Shown: positions 24,921-31,942 of the stretch, in pieces | Layout of the letters: every line of letters begins with the position of its first letter | How positions within the stretch are numbered: position 1 is the stretch's first letter | Source: an uncultured Alphaproteobacteria bacterium | Lineage (GTDB): Bacteria > Pseudomonadota > Alphaproteobacteria > Puniceispirillales > UBA1172 | Length of the DNA: 32,114 nucleotides | Direction of reading: 5' to 3' | Assembly: GCA_937952245.1 (NCBI GenBank) | Contig: CALFYS010000078.1 | Coordinates: 1 to 32,114, forward strand | Notes under the pieces: generated by a model | Seen by the model: only the letters and a program-made list of their open reading frames with translations | Databases searched by the model: none | What the model was told of the DNA's origin: nothing | Position numbers and translations under genes: made by a program

Positions 24921-25940
24921 TTATTCAGCGGCGTGCTGAAGGGATGCTGAACATACTTTATTCAGCAAAGATTGCACCGGCGCAACAATATCAATCAATT
25001 CTTCCGGCACGGTGGAGGCTTTATGTTCGGCATCGCGCAAAATGCCGGTCATCATCTCACAGGTGATTTTAATGGCAGAAGACGACAAGATGCGGTTATG
25101 CCAATAGCCCGCGTCTTGGTGATCACCGGAATTAAGCCATTGGTCAAAACGATCGGCATCATCAGACATCAATGTATTGCGGAAGGTCACAATAACGCCA
25201 TTAGGGGCGCGGCGCACCAGATCAGACGCTGGGTTTAACGCGCCATCTTCACCCAAAACATTCAAAATATCATTGGCCACCTGATAAGCGGTGCCAACAG
25301 CATCAAAATAATCAGAAACAGGCTTCACCAGATCATCACGACCCGCGACAATCGCCATGCCTTCAACCGGCGCGATAAACAACGGCGCGGTCTTGCCACG
25401 GATGATTTTGAGGTAATCGTTCCATTCCGGATAACGCTTCATCTCAAATTCCATGGCTTGGCCAGATGTTGTGTCCTTCATATGCTTGGCAAGGACGCTG
25501 ACCAATTCAGGGGTACGTGAAAGCGTTGCGGCTTGGGCGGCGTAATTGAAACTTTCACCAATCAGCCAATCCCCAAGCGCCAAGGCGGTATCACGCCCGA
25601 AAGCAGCCCAAATTGAAGGCCGATCACGGCGGCAAGTATCGCCATCCGAAATATCATCATGGATGAGCGAGGCGTTGTGCATCACTTCGATGGCGGTCGC
25701 CCAGTAAAGGCCAATATCGCCTTGGATGTTCAATGATTTTGCGGTTGAGAGCGCCAGCCCTGCGCGCATCATTTTACCGGTGTCTTGGAAATGGTGCTGG
25801 GCGGCTTGGCCAAGAGCTTCGTTGTTTTGGGGAAGATTGGCTTTAATAAGACTTAAAACAAATTTGCGAGGGTCATTGGATTGCGCTGGTGTTACGTTCA
25901 GCGAGGATGTTTGTGCCAATTGAAGCATCAGATCATTCAT
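24921..25940 (-). CDS. crtE: Geranylgeranyl diphosphate synthase-like prenyltransferase
   Basis: Expected to condense IPP units onto an allylic diphosphate to give GGPP for CrtB. The 339-aa protein has the first Asp-rich motif intact: HDDISDGDTCRRDRPSIW (Asp95, Asp96, Asp99). The second motif, normally DDxxD, reads NDILN (Asn223, Asp224, Asn227), so two of three metal-binding acids are amides. Start ATG 25940 has GAGGGGG six bases upstream. Its place at the head of the crt genes supports the GGPP role despite the altered motif; a regulatory or less active paralogue is the alternative. Confidence 0.88.
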   Translation of the reverse strand: MNDLMLQLAQTSSLNVTPAQSNDPRKFVLSLIKANLPQNNEALGQAAQHHFQDTGKMMRAGLALSTAKSLNIQGDIGLYWATAIEVMHNASLIHDDISDGDTCRRDRPSIWAAFGRDTALALGDWLIGESFNYAAQAATLSRTPELVSVLAKHMKDTTSGQAMEFEMKRYPEWNDYLKIIRGKTAPLFIAPVEGMAIVAGRDDLVKPVSDYFDAVGTAYQVANDILNVLGEDGALNPASDLVRRAPNGVIVTFRNTLMSDDADRFDQWLNSGDHQDAGYWHNRILSSSAIKITCEMMTGILRDAEHKASTVPEELIDIVAPVQSLLNKVCSASLQHAAE

Positions 25941-25960
25941 TTCAACCCCCCTCAATCTAT

Positions 25961-26005
25961 CAATTAAAAGAAAGAAAGTTCAGGCCGCCATAGGGGCGGC
26001 CTGAA
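25961..26005 (-). terminator. Intrinsic terminator between proteorhodopsin and crtE
   Basis: An 11-bp perfect GC-rich stem (arms 25979-25989 and 25995-26005, TTCAGGCCGCC with its complement) around a 5-base loop is followed, reading on the minus strand, by CTTTCTTTCTTTTAATTG. It begins 8 bases after the opsin stop codon and ends before the crtE ribosome-binding site. It should stop most opsin transcripts, with the crt genes served by read-through or by another promoter. Confidence 0.88.
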
Positions 26006-26013
26006 CCATGTCA

Positions 26014-26790
26014 TTAGGACTTAGCTTCGCTTTCAGCAACCGCTACGCTCCAGATGATCACACCGAAGGCGATCTTGTTCAGAACGTCAGCAAGGTTGTA
26101 GATTACGTTCAGGCTTTCCATTGACGCTGTGTTTGTCATGTAACCGAAGACGTAACCCAATGGGTAAATCGCCCAACCGATTGAAACAATCCAACGCATT
26201 GTTGAGAAAGCTGACTTAACTGAGTCAGGTGCCTGGTCTGCATTCATCTTGCCAGCTTCACCAGCGAAGACTTCATACAGAATGTAGGCCCAACCAGCCA
26301 TACCGATTACAAAGCCGAGTGTTACGTTAATGTAACCAGCTTCACCAGCATAACCACCGATCAACATGACCAGTGTACCGATCATCAGACGCCAGAAGAT
26401 ACCGCTTGCAACAGTACCGATCGCGCGCAGGATCAGGTAGAATTCTACCATCAGCAGCGGCACAGTGATCAGCCAGTCGATGTAACGATATACAGTTGGT
26501 GTATCGCCTGTTGCTACCCATACGTCACGCATATAGAAGTAGTGAACAGCAGCGATGAATGTCACCATACCTGATACGGTCAGTGATGTTTTCCACTTAG
26601 CTGAAACACGGCTGGTTTCGAGCCAGAAGAAAGCTGTTGAAGCCAAAAGGGCCATTGAAATAAGCCAGAATGAGATACCAACGAAATCATCCTGAGCAAG
26701 GTTTTCAGCAGCTGAAGCAACTGCTGGGACTAGAGACAAAGCAGCTGCCGGGACAGCGAACTTAGCCATTTTATTTAGCATCTTAATCAT
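26014..26790 (-). CDS. Proteorhodopsin, light-driven proton pump, green-type
   Basis: A 258-aa seven-helix retinal protein with a likely signal peptide (1-28, ending VASA-A). The proton acceptor Asp105, Thr109 and donor Glu116 form the DTE pattern of outward proton pumps in YRYIDWLITVPLLMVEF. Also kept are His83, Arg102, counter-ion Asp235 and Schiff-base Lys239 in NLADVLNKIAFG. Residue 113, the tuning site equal to 105 of the reference protein, is Leu, predicting green absorption. The ribosome-binding site GAGGAG is strong. Base use is distinct from neighbours, with more CTG/GTA/ACA-like codons and less GC3, as expected for a highly expressed or transferred gene. The retinal pathway follows directly. 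Confidence 0.98.
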   Translation of the reverse strand: MIKMLNKMAKFAVPAAALSLVPAVASAAENLAQDDFVGISFWLISMALLASTAFFWLETSRVSAKWKTSLTVSGMVTFIAAVHYFYMRDVWVATGDTPTVYRYIDWLITVPLLMVEFYLILRAIGTVASGIFWRLMIGTLVMLIGGYAGEAGYINVTLGFVIGMAGWAYILYEVFAGEAGKMNADQAPDSVKSAFSTMRWIVSIGWAIYPLGYVFGYMTNTASMESLNVIYNLADVLNKIAFGVIIWSVAVAESEAKS

Positions 26791-26823
26791 TAGATACTCC
26801 TCAACGTTGAGTTTTCTAAAAAT

Positions 26824-26848
26824 TGCACAGGATTTGGGGGCCTGTGCA
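26824..26848 (-). promoter_or_regulatory. Hairpin in the proteorhodopsin 5' leader
   Basis: TGCACAGG and CCTGTGCA (8-bp perfect arms, 9-base loop) lie 34-58 bases upstream of the opsin start. If transcription starts near 26856 the hairpin would sit almost at the mRNA 5' end, a place where such structures protect messages from decay. A protein-binding operator is the other option. Confidence 0.55.
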
Positions 26849-26862
26849 GTCTTACGTAATGA

Positions 26863-26891
26863 ATTATGTCTAAAAAGAGGCGGGGCAATAA
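26863..26891 (-). promoter_or_regulatory. Candidate proteorhodopsin promoter
   Basis: On the minus strand TTATTG (26891-26886), 17 bases, then CATAAT (26868-26863). The -10 box is good, the -35 weak. A very AT-rich stretch (26890-27000) directly upstream could serve as UP element and is shared with the divergent small gene. The rest of the 261-base gap shows no coding potential. Confidence 0.45.
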
Positions 26892-27051
26892 AAGGTATTA
26901 ATTTTTTTGTAATTTTTTTGTTAAGTATCTGTAATTAAACAAAATTAATTATTAAATAATTGTAAATTTTTTAACAAAACCTATGTTATTATAAGCCAAA
27001 TGAGGTCGTTTTAGGCATCATTGACATCAGAATGAGCGCAAAAGGAGCAGC

Positions 27052-27252
27052 ATGATGGATACAGTTTTAGTCGGTGGGTTTAGTGTACTGGCGGTGATGG
27101 GTGCTGTTTTTTTCCTGCAACATAAGATCAATACAGCCGATATTATGCCCAATACCAAAAAGATGCTGAACTTTGGGTTGGTGATCATGATCATTGGCGC
27201 GGCGGCCATCGCCATTGATTGGCATAGCTCTGTTTGGCTGGCCAACCGATAA
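27052..27252 (+). CDS. Small two-helix membrane protein divergent from proteorhodopsin
   Basis: A 66-aa protein I do not recognise. Two hydrophobic helices are clear, about residues 5-23 (VLVGGFSVLAVMGAVFFLQ) and 41-56 (FGLVIMIIGAAAIAID), joined by a polar loop with HKINTADIMPNTKK. It has an AAGGAG ribosome-binding site four bases before the first of two adjacent ATG codons (27052 or 27055), which supports it being real. It shares the AT-rich intergenic region with the opsin gene and reads the other way. Possible roles, such as an opsin-associated or general small membrane protein, are speculation. Confidence 0.65.
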   Translation: MMDTVLVGGFSVLAVMGAVFFLQHKINTADIMPNTKKMLNFGLVIMIIGAAAIAIDWHSSVWLANR

Positions 27253-27330
27253 TCGGGCGTTTGCTAATATATAGGCCGAAGAATACGCTCATCATATTAT
27301 GGGCCGATTAATACCCTAAGTTATTAACCT

Positions 27331-27360
27331 GGGCTTTTTATTGGGCTTTTAAGTGGGCTT
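27331..27360 (+). repeat. Three GGGCTT units at 12-base spacing upstream of fabD
   Basis: GGGCTT starts at 27331, 27343 and 27355, each followed by a T-rich stretch in the first two copies. The exact 12-base period is unusual for unselected DNA, but the array is very short. It lies 65-95 bases before fabD. Confidence 0.4.
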
Positions 27361-27397
27361 GGTCTTCGGATTACGGTTTAAAAATCCATTCACTTCA

Positions 27398-27403
27398 TAT
27401 AAT
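27398..27403 (+). promoter_or_regulatory. Candidate -10 box of fabD
   Basis: A perfect TATAAT 22 bases before the fabD start codon. The -35 region is poor, and the resulting leader would be about 15 bases, so the call is tentative. The rest of the 172-base gap between the small membrane gene and fabD carries no gene I can support. Confidence 0.4.
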
Positions 27404-27424
27404 AAGGTCATGAAAGGATACATC

Positions 27425-28366
27425 ATGACAAAAACAGCATTTCTTTTTCCCGGACAAGGCTCACAAACCGTTGGCATGGCGCAGGATATGATCGCCCATT
27501 CAAAAGCCGCGCAAGATGTCATGGCCTCAGTTGAAGAGGCTTTGGGGGCTGAATTGGCCAGCATCATGAAAGATGGCCCTGCTGATGATCTGAAAATGAC
27601 CAGCAATGCCCAGCCTGCTTTGATGGCCTCGGCTTTATGCGTGACCCGCGCTTTGGAAGAAGCTTCCGGCAAAACCCTTGATCAAATGGGTGATGTGGTG
27701 GCGGGCCATTCTTTGGGCGAATACGCCGCTTTAGCCGCGGCAGGGGCAATTGATATTAGCACCGCCGCCAGTTTGTTGCGGTTGCGGGGCAATGCTATGC
27801 AGGATGCTGTTCCTGTCGGTGAAGGGGCAATGGCGGCTTTATTAGGCGCAACAATTGAACAAGCCCATGATATTACCGCGGCGAAAGAATGGACCGCTTT
27901 GGATATTGCCAATGACAACGCCCCGGGGCAGGTGGTGATCAGTGGCGCGGTTGCTGAAGTTGACGCTGCCCTTGAAATCGCCAAAGAGATGGGCATCCGC
28001 AAAGGCGTCAAATTGCCTGTGAGCGCGCCGTTCCATTGCCGTTTGATGGCGCCTGCCGCTGATGCCATGGCGCGGGCGCTGGCTGGGGTGACATTGCATC
28101 CGCCAAGCTTGCCTGTTTATTGTAACGTCACCGCCAGCCCGATCAGCGAACCTGCTGTTCTGCGTGAAAACCTGATTATTCAGGTTACTGGCATGGTGCG
28201 TTGGCGCGAAACATTGTTGAATATGGCGGATGCGGGCATCACGCGCTTTGTTGAACTGGGCACTGGCAAAGTGCTGACCGGTTTGGTCAAGCGCACGCTT
28301 CCCGACGCGGAAGCCATGAATATTGAAACACCAGAAGATATGGATGCGTTTTTATCCAGTCTTTAA
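27425..28366 (+). CDS. fabD: Malonyl-CoA:ACP transacylase
   Basis: Loads malonate from CoA onto acyl carrier protein for fatty-acid elongation. The 313-aa protein begins with FLFPGQGSQ and carries the active serine Ser96 in GHSLGEYAAL and His204 in APFHCRLM. Start ATG 27425 matches the family N terminus and has AAAGGA seven bases upstream; the longer in-frame reading is not needed. It opens the fabD-fabG-acpP-fabF-mltG run, a common bacterial order. Confidence 0.97.
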   Translation: MTKTAFLFPGQGSQTVGMAQDMIAHSKAAQDVMASVEEALGAELASIMKDGPADDLKMTSNAQPALMASALCVTRALEEASGKTLDQMGDVVAGHSLGEYAALAAAGAIDISTAASLLRLRGNAMQDAVPVGEGAMAALLGATIEQAHDITAAKEWTALDIANDNAPGQVVISGAVAEVDAALEIAKEMGIRKGVKLPVSAPFHCRLMAPAADAMARALAGVTLHPPSLPVYCNVTASPISEPAVLRENLIIQVTGMVRWRETLLNMADAGITRFVELGTGKVLTGLVKRTLPDAEAMNIETPEDMDAFLSSL

Positions 28367-28414
28367 TCGTTAATCCGAACTTGCCTTCGACCGTAAGGCT
28401 TTATGGGGGATATT

Positions 28415-29155
28415 ATGTTTGATCTATCAGGACGTGTGGCCTTAATCACCGGCGCAACCGGCGGCATTGGGGCAGAAATTGCAAAATCGCTCCATGGCCA
28501 AGGGGCAGAAGTGATCTTAACCGGTACTAGACAAGCGGTTCTCGACGATCTCGCGTCAAGTCTTGGGGGGCGTTGCCATGCCATGACGGCGAATTTATCT
28601 GACCGTGATGATGTCGCGGGGCTGGCGGATCGCGCGGCGGAAGCGGCGGGCAAACCTGTTGAAATTCTGGTCAATAACGCTGGCATCACCCGCGATGGGC
28701 TGATGATGCGGATGAAAGATGAAGATTGGGATACGGTGATGGAGGTTAATCTGACCTCAGCCATGATCCTTTCGCGTGCTGTATTAAGAGGCATGATGAA
28801 AAATCGCTGGGGGCGGATTATCCAGATGTCTTCCATTGTTGGATATACAGGCAACCCGGGTCAGGCCAATTACGCCGCTTCAAAGGCGGGCATGGCCGGC
28901 TTTACCAAAGCCTTGGCGGCGGAAGTCGCCTCCCGCGGGATTACCGCCAATCTGATCGCCCCGGGCTTTATCAGCACACCGATGACCGATGCCTTGACCG
29001 ATGATCAAAAAACCAACCTGTTGAGCGGTGTTCCCGCCGGACGGCTTGGGGAAGCCAGTGAGATTGCCGCCGCGGTGGCGTATTTAGCCAGTGAAGAAGC
29101 TGGTTATTTGACGGGGGCAACATTGCATATCAATGGTGGCATGGCGATGCTATAA
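28415..29155 (+). CDS. fabG: 3-oxoacyl-ACP reductase
   Basis: NADPH-dependent short-chain dehydrogenase that reduces 3-oxoacyl-ACP. The 246-aa protein has the cofactor glycines TGATGGIG (12-19), NNAG (87-90), and the tetrad Asn112, Ser140, Tyr153, Lys157 (SSIVGY and NYAASKAG). I chose ATG 28415 (MFDLSGRVAL), which aligns with FabG proteins and has GGGGGA upstream; ATG 28403 is an in-frame alternative with four more residues. Confidence 0.96.
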   Translation: MFDLSGRVALITGATGGIGAEIAKSLHGQGAEVILTGTRQAVLDDLASSLGGRCHAMTANLSDRDDVAGLADRAAEAAGKPVEILVNNAGITRDGLMMRMKDEDWDTVMEVNLTSAMILSRAVLRGMMKNRWGRIIQMSSIVGYTGNPGQANYAASKAGMAGFTKALAAEVASRGITANLIAPGFISTPMTDALTDDQKTNLLSGVPAGRLGEASEIAAAVAYLASEEAGYLTGATLHINGGMAML

Positions 29156-29204
29156 AACAACATCTTGTATTAACCGCCTAAAAAAGGTTAAAAATAGATG
29201 TAAT

Positions 29205-29266
29205 CCAAGGGTAGTCATGGCGGAAATTATCTGCTACTACCCCCACATACTTGGACTAAGTCCAAG
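29205..29266 (+). promoter_or_regulatory. Inverted-repeat-rich leader of acpP
   Basis: Within 100 bases before acpP there are two nested or adjacent inverted repeats: GGGTAGT (29209-29215) with ACTACCC (29236-29242), and CTTGGACT-A-AGTCCAAG (29250-29266). CCAAG at 29205-29209 can also pair with CTTGG at 29250-29254, which would compete with the second hairpin. A further TTAACC/GGTTAA pair lies at about 29170-29191. These could be an RNA switch, a protein-binding site or chance. Confidence 0.45.
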
Positions 29267-29301
29267 CCCGTTAACTAAACCCGTTGCTAGGGGAGCACAA
29301 A

Positions 29302-29538
29302 ATGAGTGACATTGCTGATCGCGTAAAAAAGATTGTTGTTGAACATCTCGGCGTTGAAGAGTCCAAAGTTGTCGAAAGCGCGAGCTTCATTGACGATCTT
29401 GGTGCAGACAGCCTCGATACTGTTGAACTGGTTATGGCATTTGAAGAAGAATTCGGTTGTGAAATTCCTGACGATGCCGCTGAAAAGATCCAATCTGTTC
29501 AGGACGCTGTTGATTTCGTATCAGCCAACGGCTCTTAA
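29302..29538 (+). CDS. acpP: Acyl carrier protein
   Basis: Carries growing acyl chains on a phosphopantetheine arm. The 78-aa acidic protein has the attachment serine Ser37 in GADSLDTVEL and the typical helical pattern ending with FVSANGS. ATG 29302 is preceded by AGGGGAG. It is separated from fabG by 146 bases, a long gap for this compact genome, and followed closely by fabF, so it may have an extra promoter for the high amount of carrier protein cells need. Confidence 0.98.
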   Translation: MSDIADRVKKIVVEHLGVEESKVVESASFIDDLGADSLDTVELVMAFEEEFGCEIPDDAAEKIQSVQDAVDFVSANGS

Positions 29539-29566
29539 ATCAAAATCATAAACTATCGGTGTTGTT

Positions 29567-30832
29567 ATGACGCGCGTCGTTGTTACAGGCATGGGCATTG
29601 TTAGCCCTCTTGGTGTAGGGTTGGATCACAATTGGTCCTCTTTGCTGGCTGGCCAAAATGGATTTGGCAAAATCGATAGTTTTGAAGTTGATGACCTACC
29701 TTGCCAAATCGCGGGGATGATCCCCCGCGGTGATGGCACAAACGGCACTTTCAACCCTGATCTTTGGGTTGAGCCGAAAGACCAGCGTAAAATTGATCCG
29801 TTCATTCTCTATGGTATTGTCGCCGCGCAAATGGCGGTTCAAGATTCCGGATGGGTGGCTGAAACCGAAGAACAGAAATGCCGCACAGGGATTGTCATCG
29901 GTTCAGGGATTGGCGGTCTTCAGACCATTTATGAAACCGGAAAATTAATGGATGAACGCGGCCCACGCCGGATCAGCCCATTTTTTATCCCATCATCGCT
30001 GATCAACCTGATCTCTGGTCAAGTTTCCATTAAATATGGCTTTAAAGGCCCGAACCATTCGGTTGTGACCGCGTGTTCCACTGGATCGCACGCCATTGGT
30101 GATGCCGCGCGGCTGATCAAATATGGTGATGCTGATGTCATGGTGGCCGGTGGCGCGGAAGCGGCGATTTGCCGGTTGGGCATGGGGGGCTTTGCCGCCG
30201 CCCGCGCGCTTTCAACAGGCTATAATGATACGCCTGAAAAGGCCTCCCGCCCGTGGGACAAAGGCCGTGATGGCTTTGTTATGGGTGAGGGCAGCGGCAT
30301 TGTGGTGCTGGAAAGCTATGAACACGCCAAAGCCCGCGGTGCTAAAATCTATGCTGAGATCAAAGGTTATGGTCTTTCGGGTGATGCCCATCACATCACC
30401 GCGCCTGCCGAAGATGGTGATGGCGGGTTCCGCGCCATGCAGGCGGCATTGAAAGATTCCGGCCTCAAGCAAGATGATATTGATTACGTTAATGCCCATG
30501 GCACTTCCACGCCTTTGGGGGATTTGATCGAAGCGGGCGCCGTCAAACGCTTGTTTGGTGATGCGATGGCGAATATGTCCATGTCCTCCACAAAGAGCGC
30601 GACTGGGCATTTGCTGGGCGCGGCGGGCGCGATTGAAGCGATTTATTCGATCATGGCAACCAAGACCAATATGGTGCCGCCGACCTTGAACCTTGATGAC
30701 CCTGCTGATGAAGTCGCGGGGCTTGATCTGGTGCCGCATCAATCAAAAGAGCGTGAGGTTCGTAACGCCATGTCCAATTCCTTTGGTTTTGGTGGCACAA
30801 ACGCTTCGCTTGTTGTCGGCAAGCCTGACTAA
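29567..30832 (+). CDS. fabF: 3-oxoacyl-ACP synthase II
   Basis: Condenses malonyl-ACP with acyl-ACP in fatty-acid elongation, including long and unsaturated chains. The 421-aa thiolase-fold enzyme has Cys170 in VVTACSTGSHA, His311 in NAHGTSTPLGD and His348 in SATGHLLGAAG, and ends with FGFGGTNASLV. The start lies 28 bases after acpP. FabF rather than FabB is inferred from the acpP-fabF pairing. Confidence 0.97.
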   Translation: MTRVVVTGMGIVSPLGVGLDHNWSSLLAGQNGFGKIDSFEVDDLPCQIAGMIPRGDGTNGTFNPDLWVEPKDQRKIDPFILYGIVAAQMAVQDSGWVAETEEQKCRTGIVIGSGIGGLQTIYETGKLMDERGPRRISPFFIPSSLINLISGQVSIKYGFKGPNHSVVTACSTGSHAIGDAARLIKYGDADVMVAGGAEAAICRLGMGGFAAARALSTGYNDTPEKASRPWDKGRDGFVMGEGSGIVVLESYEHAKARGAKIYAEIKGYGLSGDAHHITAPAEDGDGGFRAMQAALKDSGLKQDDIDYVNAHGTSTPLGDLIEAGAVKRLFGDAMANMSMSSTKSATGHLLGAAGAIEAIYSIMATKTNMVPPTLNLDDPADEVAGLDLVPHQSKEREVRNAMSNSFGFGGTNASLVVGKPD

Positions 30833-30889
30833 TCACTTTCTCTATTTCAGGTCTTTTGGCACGGTCTTGTTTTGGTATAGACTGATGCC

Positions 30890-31942
30890 ATGACAAGCCA
30901 TGACGCGCCGCCTGACCAAGGGCCAGACAACACCTCTTCCCCACCATCATCACCGCCCCCCAAAGGACGGCGGCTTTTTGGCGTTGGGTTTTACGCGCTG
31001 TTGATCATGCTGGCGGGGATGGCGGGGGGCTGGCTTTACACCGCCTCGATTTTGAACCGCCCCGCGATATTTTCGAGCGACCAAGTGATTATCATCAAGC
31101 CCGGGGCAGGGCGTGTTGCCATCAGCGCGATTTTAAACCATGTGGGGATTCCGCATCCGCTTTGGGTCATGCGGCTTGAAGAGCTTCGCCGGGGGGATGC
31201 GTATCTGCCGAAAGCAGGGGAGTTTGCCCTGCCTCAAGGCGTGTCTTTATCCGGCGCGATGGATATTATCCACCAAGGCCAATCCATCCAGCATCAATTC
31301 ACCCTTCCCGAAGGGTTGGCAAGCGCCGAGGTGGTGGCGCGAATCAACGCCGATACTCGCCTGTCCGGCACCATCACCCCGCAACCTGCTGAAGGCACGT
31401 TATTGCCAGAAACTTATGCTTTTCTGCGCGATGCCAGCCGCAATCAGATGCTTCAGCGGATGCAACAAGCCCAAGAGATCAGCTTCGCATCCCTATGGGC
31501 ATCGCGGGCGAATAACCTGCCGTTCGACACGTTAGAAGAAGCGATTATCCTCGCCTCAATCGTGGAAAAGGAAACAGGCCTTTCGGGGGAGCGGGGCAAA
31601 GTCGCCTCGGTCTTTATCAATCGGCTGAAGGCGGGGATGCGCCTGCAATCAGACCCCACCGTGCTTTATGGGCTGACCCAAGCGGGGATTGAGGTTGAAA
31701 CCTTGCTCCGGCGGCATTGGAAACATAATTCACCGTGGAACACCTACCGGATTGATGGCCTGCCGCCCACGCCAATTTGCAACCCCGGGGTGGCGGCGAT
31801 CAAAGCGGTCTTGAACCCCGATGACACCGGCTATTATTATTTCGTGGCCGATGGCAAAGGTGGTCATAATTTCGCCAAAACCTTGGCGGAACATAACCGC
31901 AATGTCCGTTTGTACCAGCGGATGAAAAAAAATCAGAATTAA
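30890..31942 (+). CDS. mltG: MltG endolytic murein transglycosylase
   Basis: Cuts nascent peptidoglycan strands and is thought to set glycan length. The 350-aa protein has a proline-rich cytoplasmic start, one membrane helix (about 36-56, FYALLIMLAGMAGGWLY), a LysM-like part and the YceG domain with catalytic Glu in ASIVEKETG, then VFINRLKAGMRLQSDPTVLYG and TPICNPG near the end. It follows fabF by 57 bases, a neighbour pair seen in many proteobacteria. Confidence 0.95.
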   Translation: MTSHDAPPDQGPDNTSSPPSSPPPKGRRLFGVGFYALLIMLAGMAGGWLYTASILNRPAIFSSDQVIIIKPGAGRVAISAILNHVGIPHPLWVMRLEELRRGDAYLPKAGEFALPQGVSLSGAMDIIHQGQSIQHQFTLPEGLASAEVVARINADTRLSGTITPQPAEGTLLPETYAFLRDASRNQMLQRMQQAQEISFASLWASRANNLPFDTLEEAIILASIVEKETGLSGERGKVASVFINRLKAGMRLQSDPTVLYGLTQAGIEVETLLRRHWKHNSPWNTYRIDGLPPTPICNPGVAAIKAVLNPDDTGYYYFVADGKGGHNFAKTLAEHNRNVRLYQRMKKNQN

